Source: an uncultured Bacteroidales bacterium | Lineage (GTDB): Bacteria > Bacteroidota > Bacteroidia > Bacteroidales > WCHB1-69 | Direction of reading: 5' to 3' | Assembly (NCBI GenBank): GCA_947169105.1 | Contig: CAMVOL010000015.1 | Span: 1-51,846 of the forward strand | Length of the DNA stretch: 51,846 nucleotides | In this document: positions 39,068 through 48,546 of the stretch, piece by piece | How the letters are laid out: every line of letters begins with the position of its first letter | How positions within the stretch are numbered: position 1 is the first letter of the stretch | The notes under the pieces: generated by a model | Seen by the model: only the letters and a program-made list of their open reading frames with translations | Database searches by the model: none | Told to the model about the DNA's origin: nothing | Program-made: the position numbers and the translations under genes

Positions 39068-39796
39068 TCACTTTTTAAAAACAATCCAGTTGGTGGCATA
39101 GCGGGTAGGGGAGTTGTTCGTCTCCACCTTCTCGCCTTCATTGCTGAGGTACCACGCGTGGCCCCATCCGCCCATATCAAGGTTGATGGCGTTGTCCACA
39201 CCATACTCCACCAAGTAGCGGACAAACGTGTCGTAAAAAACTTCCTCTTTCGACTCCACAATACAGAGCCTCCCGTCCTTTTCGCACAAAGCGCGGAAGA
39301 CGTAATCTTTTCGTATCCAGAACGTTTTTTGGGCTGTATCGGAGTAAATCACTTCACCGTTGTGGATGACCAGTACTTGGCAGAAGCCCATTCCGTTGCT
39401 GTCGGCGGCGGTGTGGAGGTCGGCAGTGTTGGCGCGGGCGAAGTGCCCTTTCCCGTTGTAGAAGGTGAAGGTGCCCGTGCAGATGGGCTCGGGCGAACCC
39501 TTGTGAAAATGGCCGTGGCAGACGTGCCCGCAGCGGATGTTGTCGTGCGAGAAGTGCTTCAGGCACTTCGCCGTGAAGGCCGCCCCGCAGCAGTACAGGA
39601 TGTCGTCGCCGTGTGGAACCCGCTGGCTCCCGATCAAATCCAACGAAGTGTATTCGGGGTAATAGACGATGATGCTATCGTGCTCCTCAATGCAAACGTT
39701 CTGCCCTGCCAGCGACTTCGGCGTGCACGAGGCAAACAGGAACATGGAGGCAAACAGCAGCGAAAAAGGGAGTGAAAGGCTACGTGACATCATCAT
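39068..39796 (-). CDS. Putative phosphodiester-glycosidase (NAGPA-like) lipoprotein
   Basis: 242 residues; three consecutive ATGs (39796, 39793, 39790) make the exact start uncertain. Lipoprotein signal ending FASC followed by TPKS. The C-terminal half matches the phosphodiester glycosidase family loosely: GFCQVLVIHNGEVI, FWIRKDYVFRALCEKDGRLCIVES, and YGVDNAINLDMGGWGHAWYL, where the family has A.NLDGGGS. The middle is rich in Cys and His (YCCGAAFTAKC, CGHVCHGHFH), which could bind metal. The glycine-rich motif is altered, so activity is uncertain. Starts 11 nt after the AtoE-like gene; last gene of the ruvA-sprA unit. Confidence 0.65.
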   Translation of the reverse strand: MMMSRSLSLPFSLLFASMFLFASCTPKSLAGQNVCIEEHDSIIVYYPEYTSLDLIGSQRVPHGDDILYCCGAAFTAKCLKHFSHDNIRCGHVCHGHFHKGSPEPICTGTFTFYNGKGHFARANTADLHTAADSNGMGFCQVLVIHNGEVIYSDTAQKTFWIRKDYVFRALCEKDGRLCIVESKEEVFYDTFVRYLVEYGVDNAINLDMGGWGHAWYLSNEGEKVETNNSPTRYATNWIVFKK

Positions 39797-39807
39797 CTAT
39801 AAATAGG

Positions 39808-41160
39808 TTATATCGCCCAAATCAGAAGTCCGGCACAAATGATGACCCCGCTGACAATCAGGTCAATGAGGCAGAATCCCATAATGTCCTTGGCGTTCAG
39901 TTTGGCGATGGCGAGGGCGGGAATGGCCCAGAAGGGCTGGATGAGGTTGGTCCACGCGTCGCCCCATGCAATGGCAATGCCAGTAAGGCCCGGATCCACG
40001 TTGAGGTCGGCACCGGCAGCGAACATGATGGGGGCTTGGATAGCCCAGTGCCCGCCTCCGGACGGCACGAACAGGTTGAGGACGGCCGCGCACAGGAACG
40101 TGAACAACGGGTAGGTGACGGGGGTGGAGATGGCAATGCAGGCGTCGCTGATGACAGTGCCGAGGCAGATGCCGCTTTCGCCCACTCCGGTAATGATGCC
40201 CATAATGCCAGCATAGAACGGGAATTGCAGCAGGATGCCCGCCGCTCCGGTCGCGGCCTTCGTGAAGGCACGGACATAACCCAGCGGCGTGCCGTGCAGC
40301 AGGATGCCGAAGAACAGGAACAGCATGATCACTGTGTTGAGGTCAACGGAGCCGCCACGGAAGCCCAGTTTCACCACGATGAAACAGAGTCCGAGAGCCG
40401 CCACTATCCAGCTGAGGATGCGGCTGTTCTCCAACTTCTCAGCCGGCGTTTCCGCCTGCTTTGGAGTAACAGGAGCTTCCTCTTTCAGCAAGTCGGGTGC
40501 CACCGTCACCACATGCTCCTTCTTGGGATGCATCAGCGCATTCACCAAAGTGATAGCCATGATGATGATTGCCACCATCACAAGGTTGTGAAAGTCGAAG
40601 ACGGTTTGGGTGAGCGGGACGGGTTCGGTCAGTATGCCGTTGGTGGCGTTCTTCAGCGCGTCGCCGGGCGTGGCCATCGTAAGCGGAATAGAACCCGACA
40701 GGCCGGCGTGCCACACCACAAAGCCGCTGTAGGCCGATGCGATGAGCAGACGGTAGTCCACCCCTTGCAGCTTGCGGGCAATCTCCTTTGCGAAGATGAC
40801 CCCTACAATCAGGCCGAAGCCCCAGTTGAGCCAGCAGGCGAGGGCGGATACGAAGGTGACGAGCGCGATAGCTCCCGCCGGAGTTTTCGGAAGCGTGGCG
40901 ATGGCGCTGATGCCGCGCTTCACTACCGGCGCGGCGGCTAACGTGGAACCGCAGACCAAGACCAAAGCCATCTGCATCGAAAAGGCCAGCAGCCCCCAAA
41001 CACCGTTGCCCCAGTGCTCAATCACTTCGATGGGAGTCTGGTGGCAAATGGGCATCGCCAATATCACTGCCAGCATCGTCAGAATGATAGCAAAAATAAA
41101 TGGTTCAGGAAGATATCGCTGAACCAAATTTACACAACTTTTTATAATTTTTTGAAACAT
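39808..41160 (-). CDS. AtoE-family short-chain fatty acid transporter
   Basis: 450 residues, with about 11 to 12 hydrophobic membrane segments. The sequence fits the AtoE/short-chain fatty acid uptake family: YLPEPFIFAIILTMLAVILA at the N-terminus, WGNGVWGLLAFSMQMALVLV, ACWLNWGFGLIVGVIFAKEIAR, YSGFVVWHAGLSGSIPLTMA, and VPSGGGHWAIQAPIM near the end. A charged cytoplasmic loop (~215-245) divides the two halves. Likely imports butyrate or acetoacetate-type acids. It begins 3 nt after the sprA stop codon and is surely on the same transcript. No atoDAB-type genes are nearby, so catabolism of the acid must be encoded elsewhere. Confidence 0.88.
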   Translation of the reverse strand: MFQKIIKSCVNLVQRYLPEPFIFAIILTMLAVILAMPICHQTPIEVIEHWGNGVWGLLAFSMQMALVLVCGSTLAAAPVVKRGISAIATLPKTPAGAIALVTFVSALACWLNWGFGLIVGVIFAKEIARKLQGVDYRLLIASAYSGFVVWHAGLSGSIPLTMATPGDALKNATNGILTEPVPLTQTVFDFHNLVMVAIIIMAITLVNALMHPKKEHVVTVAPDLLKEEAPVTPKQAETPAEKLENSRILSWIVAALGLCFIVVKLGFRGGSVDLNTVIMLFLFFGILLHGTPLGYVRAFTKAATGAAGILLQFPFYAGIMGIITGVGESGICLGTVISDACIAISTPVTYPLFTFLCAAVLNLFVPSGGGHWAIQAPIMFAAGADLNVDPGLTGIAIAWGDAWTNLIQPFWAIPALAIAKLNAKDIMGFCLIDLIVSGVIICAGLLIWAI

Positions 41161-41163
41161 AGA

Positions 41164-44100
41164 CTATTGCGTGAGCATCAAGCGTACTTTTAAGCCAGCT
41201 TCAATATTCATATTATTATATTGTTGCGAGATATAAGGACGGTTGATGATGTGGTCATAATAGAGGGTGAGGCCCACCATCTTGCTCAGCTGGTAGTCGG
41301 CGGAGAAGTTGATGGTCATGGAGAGTGAACCGGCGGAAATCTGGTTGACCTCTTCTGCAATTTTCCTCAACACCGTCCGATTATCTTTCATAGCAAAGGA
41401 TACACTGAGATTCAAGTCGCTGGTAATCTGGCGTTTCATGCCAGAGAAAATGAAGCCGATGGTGATGTCCTTGATTCGGTAACCAGCGGAAACGGCCAGC
41501 TCGTTGGAGGTGGTTTCGGTAATCTGGTTGTTGGCGAAGCTGAGTGCGGTGTTGCGGCTTCGCTTGAATTCCACCTTAATCATCACGCTGTTTTTCAGGG
41601 TCATGTCGAAGCCGATGAGCGGGTTGAGGGCTTCGCTGATGGTAATCTGGGCGATTTCATACTTTGTCCGGAAGTTTCCGAGCGGGTCGAAACTGTTGGG
41701 GTAGTGGTTGGCATCCTCGGTGTAGTAGAGGTTGGATGCATAGTTGCCGACGCTGTAGGTGCAGGTGTAGGCGTGTATCAGCGACAAGCTTTGGAAGTAC
41801 TTGCTGACCCCTTTGATCTTGGTGAAGCCGGTGTAGTTGAGACGCCAGTTTGGCAGCGGGACTTTCGGGAACGGGGAGCCGACAATCACCTTGTTCGGAT
41901 TCTTGCCTGCGTAGGTGCTGAGGAATGCGGCGGTAAGCACATCCTGTGAAAGGCGTCCGTAGCCGACGTAGTAGCCGGTGGTGTCGTCAATGCGGCCGCC
42001 CGAATTGGGGTTCTGTTCCGATAGGCGCGAGGAGAGCAGGAGACGCATATCCTTGAACTCTTCAAAAAGTTCATTGCCATCCCTGAAGAAGCTACCCAAT
42101 GCAAACTGGGTGATGGAGTAGTTTCCAGTGGTCTTCGGCGAGTAGGTGTGGAAAACACCTTCCCTGTCGGCACGGTAAAATTCCGTATAGCTTGAAGTCT
42201 CGTTGCGGGTGGCGGTCACATCAATACGGAAATCCTTGAACGGTTCGACCGTAGCACGGAAATTGATGGTGCGGTTGTGGTTCTCCTGATAGGGATAATT
42301 CATCAGGGTATCCTTCGTGAGCCAGTCGCGTTCGGAGGCGATATGGCGTATGTCGGTCTGGCCGCCGAATACGAATAGGAATCCAGGTGAAGCATTCTTG
42401 AAGCTGAGACCCAACATATTCGGAGAATACATATATCCTGGCATGGTGATGCCGTTTCCTTGGCTGTAGCTGAGGGAGGCGTTACGCAGCAGCATCAGGA
42501 AACGGAGAATGCCGTCTCCGATAATCTTCCCATAGTTCGGTTTCTCCTTCAGCGAATCCTTGGCGTTCTTGTCCTTGCCTTTCCCTTTGCCCTTCGACTT
42601 GCTGTCGTCATCCTCGTCCGCTGCCCCTTTCATCTTGGTCGCTGTCGCTTTTCCTTGAAGTTTGCCACGGTTGTTGTTGCCTTGGTTTACTTTTTTTAGA
42701 TAAGGAACTTTATTATAAAGATTTACGAAATTGACGTTCCCGTTTAGCTGGAGGGTTTGGGAATTGGCGATGGTGTTACCCAAATAGCTGAGAGACAGGG
42801 ATGAGGAGGTGAAATCGTAGGTGGAACTGTATCGTGCGGAGGCGGTGATCCAACTGAAGAGCGGTATCTTGTTGATGGGCACCTGCCACGAGGCGTCGAA
42901 ACGCTGCTGGAAGGTGTTGATGCGTCCGCCTTTGCCGAAACAGCGCCAGATGGAATCTCGCTCCGCGCGGGTGTCGATAAGACCCTGCGGTTCATCAAGA
43001 CGGGCGGCGGCATTGGCCGTATATTCGAACTTCAGCCCCTGTGAGATATCCCAGCGGAGGGCGTAGTTCCTTGTGACATCGAACCGCTTCACATAGCTGG
43101 TGTCAATGATGATGTTGCCCTTGCTCTTCGGGCGGTATTTGAACTCGTTGAATTCGCGAAAAACGGCGCCACGGAAGGTGAACATTTTTGGCAGCGGATA
43201 GAAGTTGAAATCGCGGATGATTTGCAACCATTTGGATTTAAGCCACTTCTGATTCGCCAACGGACGGATGTTTTTGGGATTGTAGTTGAAGGAATAGCCG
43301 AGTTCACCCTGATGGGAGAATTCGTTGTCGAATTCCACATCCACGTTGCGGACCTTCGTCTCAGAGTAGGCGTATGAGAAGTCGAAGTTTTCGATGTCCC
43401 ACGGGCGGATTTTGATGGGGCCGTTGAAGTTGCGTTCCTTGCGGACGTTCATCAGGTTGACGTTCTGGCGACGCACGTAGTCTGTGACCATGTGTCGGAT
43501 GGAGTCACGTTCATGGAACGTTTCATAGGTCTTCAAATCCTCCTTCAGCTTCACATCAGGGTTCAGCGGGTTGTATTCGGGGATGGCGACACTTTGCGAA
43601 AGGTCATAGTGGAGGGGGATGCGGATGTTCCATTTTTCGGGGAAGAGGGTTTTGCCTGCTTCGAGGTTGGTGGCGAAGTCAATGGTGTAGCGGGTCTCCT
43701 GCTGTGTTTCCGTCACTGACTGGTCGAGGCTTCCGAAGCCCGGTGTGGAGAATGTCCCCGACAGGGTGATGTCGCCCACGTCGGCGAGGTTCACGCGCAT
43801 ACGTCCGAGAGCGGCGAACCCTTGCTTGTTGTCGAAGTCGCACAGGCGCAACTCGTTCACCCACACCTCCACCGACTTGCTGAGCATGTCATCGCCGTCG
43901 TTCATCGTCCGTTTCTTGGGGTTGCGGATACCGATCATGATGGTGGCCACGTCCGCGAGGTTCGGGTTGCCGACCACGGTGATGACGGGTTCGTTGGATG
44001 GCGTGAGGCCGCGTGCGGGATAGGGCTCTCCGTAAGCGACATGGCCGGCGCGGGCTTCGATGTTCCTGCGCTGCTTGACAGCGACGAGCGAGTCAAGCAC

Positions 44101-47100
44101 AATTTCCATGCGGTTGTTCATGGGCCAGATGGCGGTGCTGTCCTTGCCGCAGAACCACGGGGTAAGCTCCAACGGCATCTCATATTCGTAGTAGTTTTCG
44201 GTAAAGTCGGAACCGAGACGGATGAACACCTTCACATCGCCCGCTTTGATATTGTCGTCCTGATTGACCTTTTCTGCATGGACGAACATTTTGAGTCTCT
44301 TGAACTTGCGGAGGTCGTAGGCGGTGGTCTTGTAGATGGCGCGTGCGTCACCGTCCACAAGGTTCTGTACCTTCATCGTCAGGGTTTGCTCGTTCTCATG
44401 GTAGTTGGTGATGCTTCCGAATCCCTGCTCGCGCTCAATGCCCGGAGGCAGCACGTACGGGATGGGGTAGCGGTTGCCGTTCTCCTCGTAGCTGAGGGAG
44501 GACACGTCGAAAGAGGTTGCGTCGCCGCCCTGTGCCGGCAGGTAGTCACCGTCCTCCAACAGGTCGAGGGCGTAAGTGCGCCAGTCGCTGCGAACCAGCT
44601 CGAAGGTCGCCAAACGGCAGATGATGGGCTCGCTGAACTCACGCATGAACAGACGCATGAAACGAATGGAGTTGAAACCGCTGATATTGCCGACCACCTT
44701 GTCAGGGTGCTTGATCGGAATCTTGAACTGGTACCATCTGGTGGTGGGACGCGAACCGTTTGGAAGCGGCTCCGGCACGGCATCGTAAACGTCGTTAATA
44801 TAGTTCTCGCCCACGTTCATCCGGTCGGGCCGTAGGTCGATGACGTACTGGTAATATTTCTCGTCCTCACTCAGCGTGTTGTCGTTGTTCACATCTTCCA
44901 TATTCGGGATGTTCGTGCCCGTGGTTGGATAACTTTCCGGACTCTGAGAGTCGGTGGGGGAGTTGCCCTCGGCGTTATTATAGAACTTGTAACGGTCGAG
45001 AATCTTCACATCGCTGGCATCGTAGTCGCTACCACGGAAGTAGTGGTAGTTGTCGGATGACGGGTCGGCGATAGCTTTGGTATAAGCTCCCGAACTCGTC
45101 CCGAACTGGTTCTCGATCAGGGTGAGATAACTGTCATTGAAGAAGCTCTGCTCGCGGCTGTCGGGCAGACCGTCGAAACCGACATCCTGATGCTGGCGGG
45201 CATCGTTGTTGTTGTCAAAGGCCGTCACAATCATCTGTGTGGTAGGTACACGGCCCCAAGCCGTGAACTCCACATTCTCGTCGCTCCCGTCCACGGGCAG
45301 TCCGTTCTCGAAGAATTTCTTGCCATCCTTCAAAATATCTTCCGAAATGTCACCGAGGTTGAAATAGAGCTTACCGCCTGAGTGGTTCGGATTCTCGATG
45401 AACGGGTCCATCATCCAGAACTCGATGTATTCGTAATTCGCTGACTCGAAGTCGGTATTGTCCATCTCGCGCATGATGCCGCCCCAACGTGAGGCAGGAT
45501 CGTTCAGGTTGCCGTCGGCATCCACACCGGCAGAGTACCCTTCCGCACCGTTCACATCGTAGTTGTAGGGGCCTCTTTCCGACGGATAGAAGGCAAGGTT
45601 AAGGACGGACAGATTGGTGGGCTGGGTGCTTGCGTTCTCCTTATAGGGGAAAAGCTCGGTTTCATACACCTCACGGGCGTAGGGCGCCGACTGGTCTTCC
45701 GCCGTGATGTTCGACGGCGTCTCGTTGTTGTTGCGGTAAAAAAGCGGGTCAATGATATACCAGCAGAATTTGGCGCGGTTGTAACCGTAGGCCAGCTGCT
45801 TGCGGATGGGGTCGTTCTCGGAAACATTCGCTTCGGGGAACATCTGGATCTGTGCTTGCGGGGTGGAGGCTAACGTCCATTTGTAGAAGGAACGGAGATC
45901 CGTCGTGGACTTTGTCGCCTCAAAGTCGTCGATGTAGGTCGTCCCCTCCTTGCCGATAGCGCGGGAATGTCCGGGGATGAAATGGGCAAACTCTCCCTCC
46001 AATTGGAGATTAGACTCCGTGGTGGTGCTGTGGAAACTCAGCAGGTTCACCGCTTTCGTTACCCACGGCAACTTGGTCTTGTAGTTCAGGTTCATCCCCC
46101 AAATGACGTTGTTGATGGGTTCTTCACCGTAATTGACCTTCTGGGTTAGGGGACGCTCAGCGAGGTTCAGCATTGTTGCACCGATGTTGAAATTCTCGGA
46201 GAAGGTGTAGTCCAAGTTCAAACCGAACATCCGCTGGTCCTTCATGGAAACACCTGTCTGGTTTTCAAGGGAGATGCTGATGGGAGTTCCCGAATTGAGT
46301 ACGCCTTGGTTGGTGATGCTCACCGTCCCCATACTATAATTGACGGTGTAGTCGATATTTTCCTGCAAAGTGATACCGCCTGCGGTCACTTTCACTGACC
46401 CTTCAGGAATGTTCATCGCATTGAGGTAAATCTCTGAACCATAACTGGACTTGTAACTACCTTCCAAATAATATTTGTTTTTGGAAGTGTATTGCTGTGC
46501 GATGGTCTTGGTAGTGCGGTACAATGTGTCGAAGGCGTAGCGGTCGGCGATGGCCGGATCGGAGAGTCTGGCACGCAAATCCTTGCCGAACGGCTCCACC
46601 GTCGGGAAGTAAATCTTACCGTTGGTAGAGTTGATGGTACCTCCTTTGGTGGCGGCACCGTCCAGAAAGTCAAAAATGCCATCGGGATAGGGATCCTGTT
46701 GCTTGTTCAAACTGTCCAGACCCATCAGCCGGATGAGCGGGATGCCCTTTTCCGGACCGAGGTTGAAGAAGCCGTTGGGCACGCCTTCGTCATCGCCTGT
46801 GTAGAGGATGTTGAGGATGAAGTCTTCGGCGGAAACCTGATAGGCACCGAGACTATAGACGTTTTTCATCATCAGGTTCCACAAAGGAGATTTCGTATCC
46901 AACGTTGTGCTTTTCAATAATTTGACTCGCAGACACTGCGGGGCGCTCACCTCATTGGAGAATTCGCCCACCTGATAGATATGGTCGTCTCCGATGATGG
47001 TGTATTGGAAGGCGACGGCCAGCACTTGGTCGGCGGTGAGGGCCGAATTGAGGGAGATGAAGCCCAACTGGGCGTTGAAGGTGTATTCGGAAGGGGAGAG

Positions 47101-48525
47101 GAGGCGTGCGCTCTCCACCTTTTCGTAGTCCACGCCGGAGGTAAGCCCACGGGCGCGGAGGTTATTGGTCACCGAACTCAGGTCACGGTACAGCGACGTG
47201 TCGATGATGATGGGCAGGTTGTTGGCGGTGTCGCACGGATAATAAACCCCAGGGGTCGGTGCAAAGCCGGCAAATTGCGGGTCGGTTTCCCCCAAATCGG
47301 TGAAGGCGACAATGTTGCGGTTTTCCTGCGTGGCCGAACCGATGGTGGTGCGCCAAACCTCAATCTTGGAGATGACGATGGGGGAACTGACCAACGGTAA
47401 CGTGCTCAGGTACTGGTTGTAATGGTCGCGGAAAAACTGTCCGAGGAAATAGTGCCGGTTCTCTTCGTACTCGTCGGCCTTGAAATAGAATTCGTTGGTC
47501 TGTGCGCCGCCGCTCACGGTAATGGTTTGGGATTCGGCCCGTTTCTGGGAAGCCACTGCCGTAATCATCAGTTTGCCGAACTTCAGTTGCAGCTTGCCGC
47601 CGAACAGGCTTTGGCTACCCGTGATGAGAGTGCTGTTCAAGGGCATCGTAACATCACCGAACTCAATGAGTTGCAGAATGTCATCCTCCTTGCCCTCGAA
47701 TTTTAGCTTCATCTTGTTCTCGAAGTCGAACATCGCCTCGGTGTTGTAGTTGAGGTTGAACTCGATTTTGTCACCGATTTTGGCGAGGGCGTTCAGCTGG
47801 ATGTGTTCGTCGAAATTGAATTGCGTCACCTTTCTCTGCTTTACGGGAAATGACGGGTTGTCATTGCGGTTGTGCAGAACGCCGAAAATAAGTTCGACAT
47901 TGCCAGAGGGGCGGATGTCGATGGTGTTGCTGCCGAAGATGCTCTCAAAGATGTCGCCGCCGACATGGATCTGTGGGATGATGCCGCCGCCGCGCCGGTT
48001 GCCGTGCGAGGTGTAGGATGCACCCTTGTCACGCCAGTAGTTCTTCATGGCCTGCTTCATGTCGTAGTCGATGTACTCCTCAATGCTCATGTCGGAGGCA
48101 GGACCGTACGGCGTGTTGCCGATCATGTTCTGGAACTGGTAAGTGTTGGTGGCTGAATCGTAATGGATGTCCGTATGGAGCGAGGGGGGCGTGTTCAGAT
48201 GGAACGGGCTGTAAAACTGGTCGTCGTCCAACGGATTGTTGTCATAGTTCGGAATCGGCACACGCAGGCCGGTGTCGGGCGGGTCAATCGGCAGCTCGTG
48301 ACGGACTGCCAGCACAGAATCGGCCGCAAAAGTATGTGCCACCACTTCTGGATTATCCTCTGTGGTGAGATACGACGGATCAATATCTGTTTGCCCGATT
48401 TCCTCTTCAACGAAACGCGACGGCATGGATGTCCGTGGGGTGGGCATCGCCCAGATGAGGGAACATACTGCAAAGGCCGCTAATATCGTGATGAGGTATT
48501 TCCTCGCGTTATTGCCAAAACTCAC
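41164..48525 (-). CDS. sprA: T9SS outer membrane translocon SprA (Sov)
   Basis: 2453 residues, in the usual size range. SprA forms the very large single-chain beta barrel through which T9SS cargo crosses the outer membrane. Seen: signal sequence MSFGNNARKYLITILAAFAV; many alternating beta strands; family blocks such as SGNVELIFGV, KVTQFNFDEHIQLNALAKIGDK, GKLQLKFGKLMITAVASQKR, YIDDFEATKSTTDLRS, EVWVNELRLCDF and a final aromatic strand. Residues ~1950-1995 are a K/D/E-rich low-complexity insert (DDDSKSKGKGKGKDK). It lies 21 nt after ruvA, and sprA beside ruvA is, as I recall, a frequent arrangement in the phylum. Partners PorV and the gldKLMN core are not in this window. Confidence 0.95.
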   Translation of the reverse strand: MSFGNNARKYLITILAAFAVCSLIWAMPTPRTSMPSRFVEEEIGQTDIDPSYLTTEDNPEVVAHTFAADSVLAVRHELPIDPPDTGLRVPIPNYDNNPLDDDQFYSPFHLNTPPSLHTDIHYDSATNTYQFQNMIGNTPYGPASDMSIEEYIDYDMKQAMKNYWRDKGASYTSHGNRRGGGIIPQIHVGGDIFESIFGSNTIDIRPSGNVELIFGVLHNRNDNPSFPVKQRKVTQFNFDEHIQLNALAKIGDKIEFNLNYNTEAMFDFENKMKLKFEGKEDDILQLIEFGDVTMPLNSTLITGSQSLFGGKLQLKFGKLMITAVASQKRAESQTITVSGGAQTNEFYFKADEYEENRHYFLGQFFRDHYNQYLSTLPLVSSPIVISKIEVWRTTIGSATQENRNIVAFTDLGETDPQFAGFAPTPGVYYPCDTANNLPIIIDTSLYRDLSSVTNNLRARGLTSGVDYEKVESARLLSPSEYTFNAQLGFISLNSALTADQVLAVAFQYTIIGDDHIYQVGEFSNEVSAPQCLRVKLLKSTTLDTKSPLWNLMMKNVYSLGAYQVSAEDFILNILYTGDDEGVPNGFFNLGPEKGIPLIRLMGLDSLNKQQDPYPDGIFDFLDGAATKGGTINSTNGKIYFPTVEPFGKDLRARLSDPAIADRYAFDTLYRTTKTIAQQYTSKNKYYLEGSYKSSYGSEIYLNAMNIPEGSVKVTAGGITLQENIDYTVNYSMGTVSITNQGVLNSGTPISISLENQTGVSMKDQRMFGLNLDYTFSENFNIGATMLNLAERPLTQKVNYGEEPINNVIWGMNLNYKTKLPWVTKAVNLLSFHSTTTESNLQLEGEFAHFIPGHSRAIGKEGTTYIDDFEATKSTTDLRSFYKWTLASTPQAQIQMFPEANVSENDPIRKQLAYGYNRAKFCWYIIDPLFYRNNNETPSNITAEDQSAPYAREVYETELFPYKENASTQPTNLSVLNLAFYPSERGPYNYDVNGAEGYSAGVDADGNLNDPASRWGGIMREMDNTDFESANYEYIEFWMMDPFIENPNHSGGKLYFNLGDISEDILKDGKKFFENGLPVDGSDENVEFTAWGRVPTTQMIVTAFDNNNDARQHQDVGFDGLPDSREQSFFNDSYLTLIENQFGTSSGAYTKAIADPSSDNYHYFRGSDYDASDVKILDRYKFYNNAEGNSPTDSQSPESYPTTGTNIPNMEDVNNDNTLSEDEKYYQYVIDLRPDRMNVGENYINDVYDAVPEPLPNGSRPTTRWYQFKIPIKHPDKVVGNISGFNSIRFMRLFMREFSEPIICRLATFELVRSDWRTYALDLLEDGDYLPAQGGDATSFDVSSLSYEENGNRYPIPYVLPPGIEREQGFGSITNYHENEQTLTMKVQNLVDGDARAIYKTTAYDLRKFKRLKMFVHAEKVNQDDNIKAGDVKVFIRLGSDFTENYYEYEMPLELTPWFCGKDSTAIWPMNNRMEIVLDSLVAVKQRRNIEARAGHVAYGEPYPARGLTPSNEPVITVVGNPNLADVATIMIGIRNPKKRTMNDGDDMLSKSVEVWVNELRLCDFDNKQGFAALGRMRVNLADVGDITLSGTFSTPGFGSLDQSVTETQQETRYTIDFATNLEAGKTLFPEKWNIRIPLHYDLSQSVAIPEYNPLNPDVKLKEDLKTYETFHERDSIRHMVTDYVRRQNVNLMNVRKERNFNGPIKIRPWDIENFDFSYAYSETKVRNVDVEFDNEFSHQGELGYSFNYNPKNIRPLANQKWLKSKWLQIIRDFNFYPLPKMFTFRGAVFREFNEFKYRPKSKGNIIIDTSYVKRFDVTRNYALRWDISQGLKFEYTANAAARLDEPQGLIDTRAERDSIWRCFGKGGRINTFQQRFDASWQVPINKIPLFSWITASARYSSTYDFTSSSLSLSYLGNTIANSQTLQLNGNVNFVNLYNKVPYLKKVNQGNNNRGKLQGKATATKMKGAADEDDDSKSKGKGKGKDKNAKDSLKEKPNYGKIIGDGILRFLMLLRNASLSYSQGNGITMPGYMYSPNMLGLSFKNASPGFLFVFGGQTDIRHIASERDWLTKDTLMNYPYQENHNRTINFRATVEPFKDFRIDVTATRNETSSYTEFYRADREGVFHTYSPKTTGNYSITQFALGSFFRDGNELFEEFKDMRLLLSSRLSEQNPNSGGRIDDTTGYYVGYGRLSQDVLTAAFLSTYAGKNPNKVIVGSPFPKVPLPNWRLNYTGFTKIKGVSKYFQSLSLIHAYTCTYSVGNYASNLYYTEDANHYPNSFDPLGNFRTKYEIAQITISEALNPLIGFDMTLKNSVMIKVEFKRSRNTALSFANNQITETTSNELAVSAGYRIKDITIGFIFSGMKRQITSDLNLSVSFAMKDNRTVLRKIAEEVNQISAGSLSMTINFSADYQLSKMVGLTLYYDHIINRPYISQQYNNMNIEAGLKVRLMLTQ

Positions 48526-48546
48526 TGTCGAATCTATCTTTTTAGT

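Noticed and set aside
39797..39807. Separate promoter for the glycosidase-like lipoprotein
   Set aside because: Only 11 nt separate it from the AtoE-like gene and no TAnnTTTG element is present.
39772..40941. 389-codon plus-strand frame opposite the AtoE-like transporter
   Set aside because: Composition rich in His, Glu and Asp from antisense of a membrane protein; the minus-strand AtoE assignment is clear.
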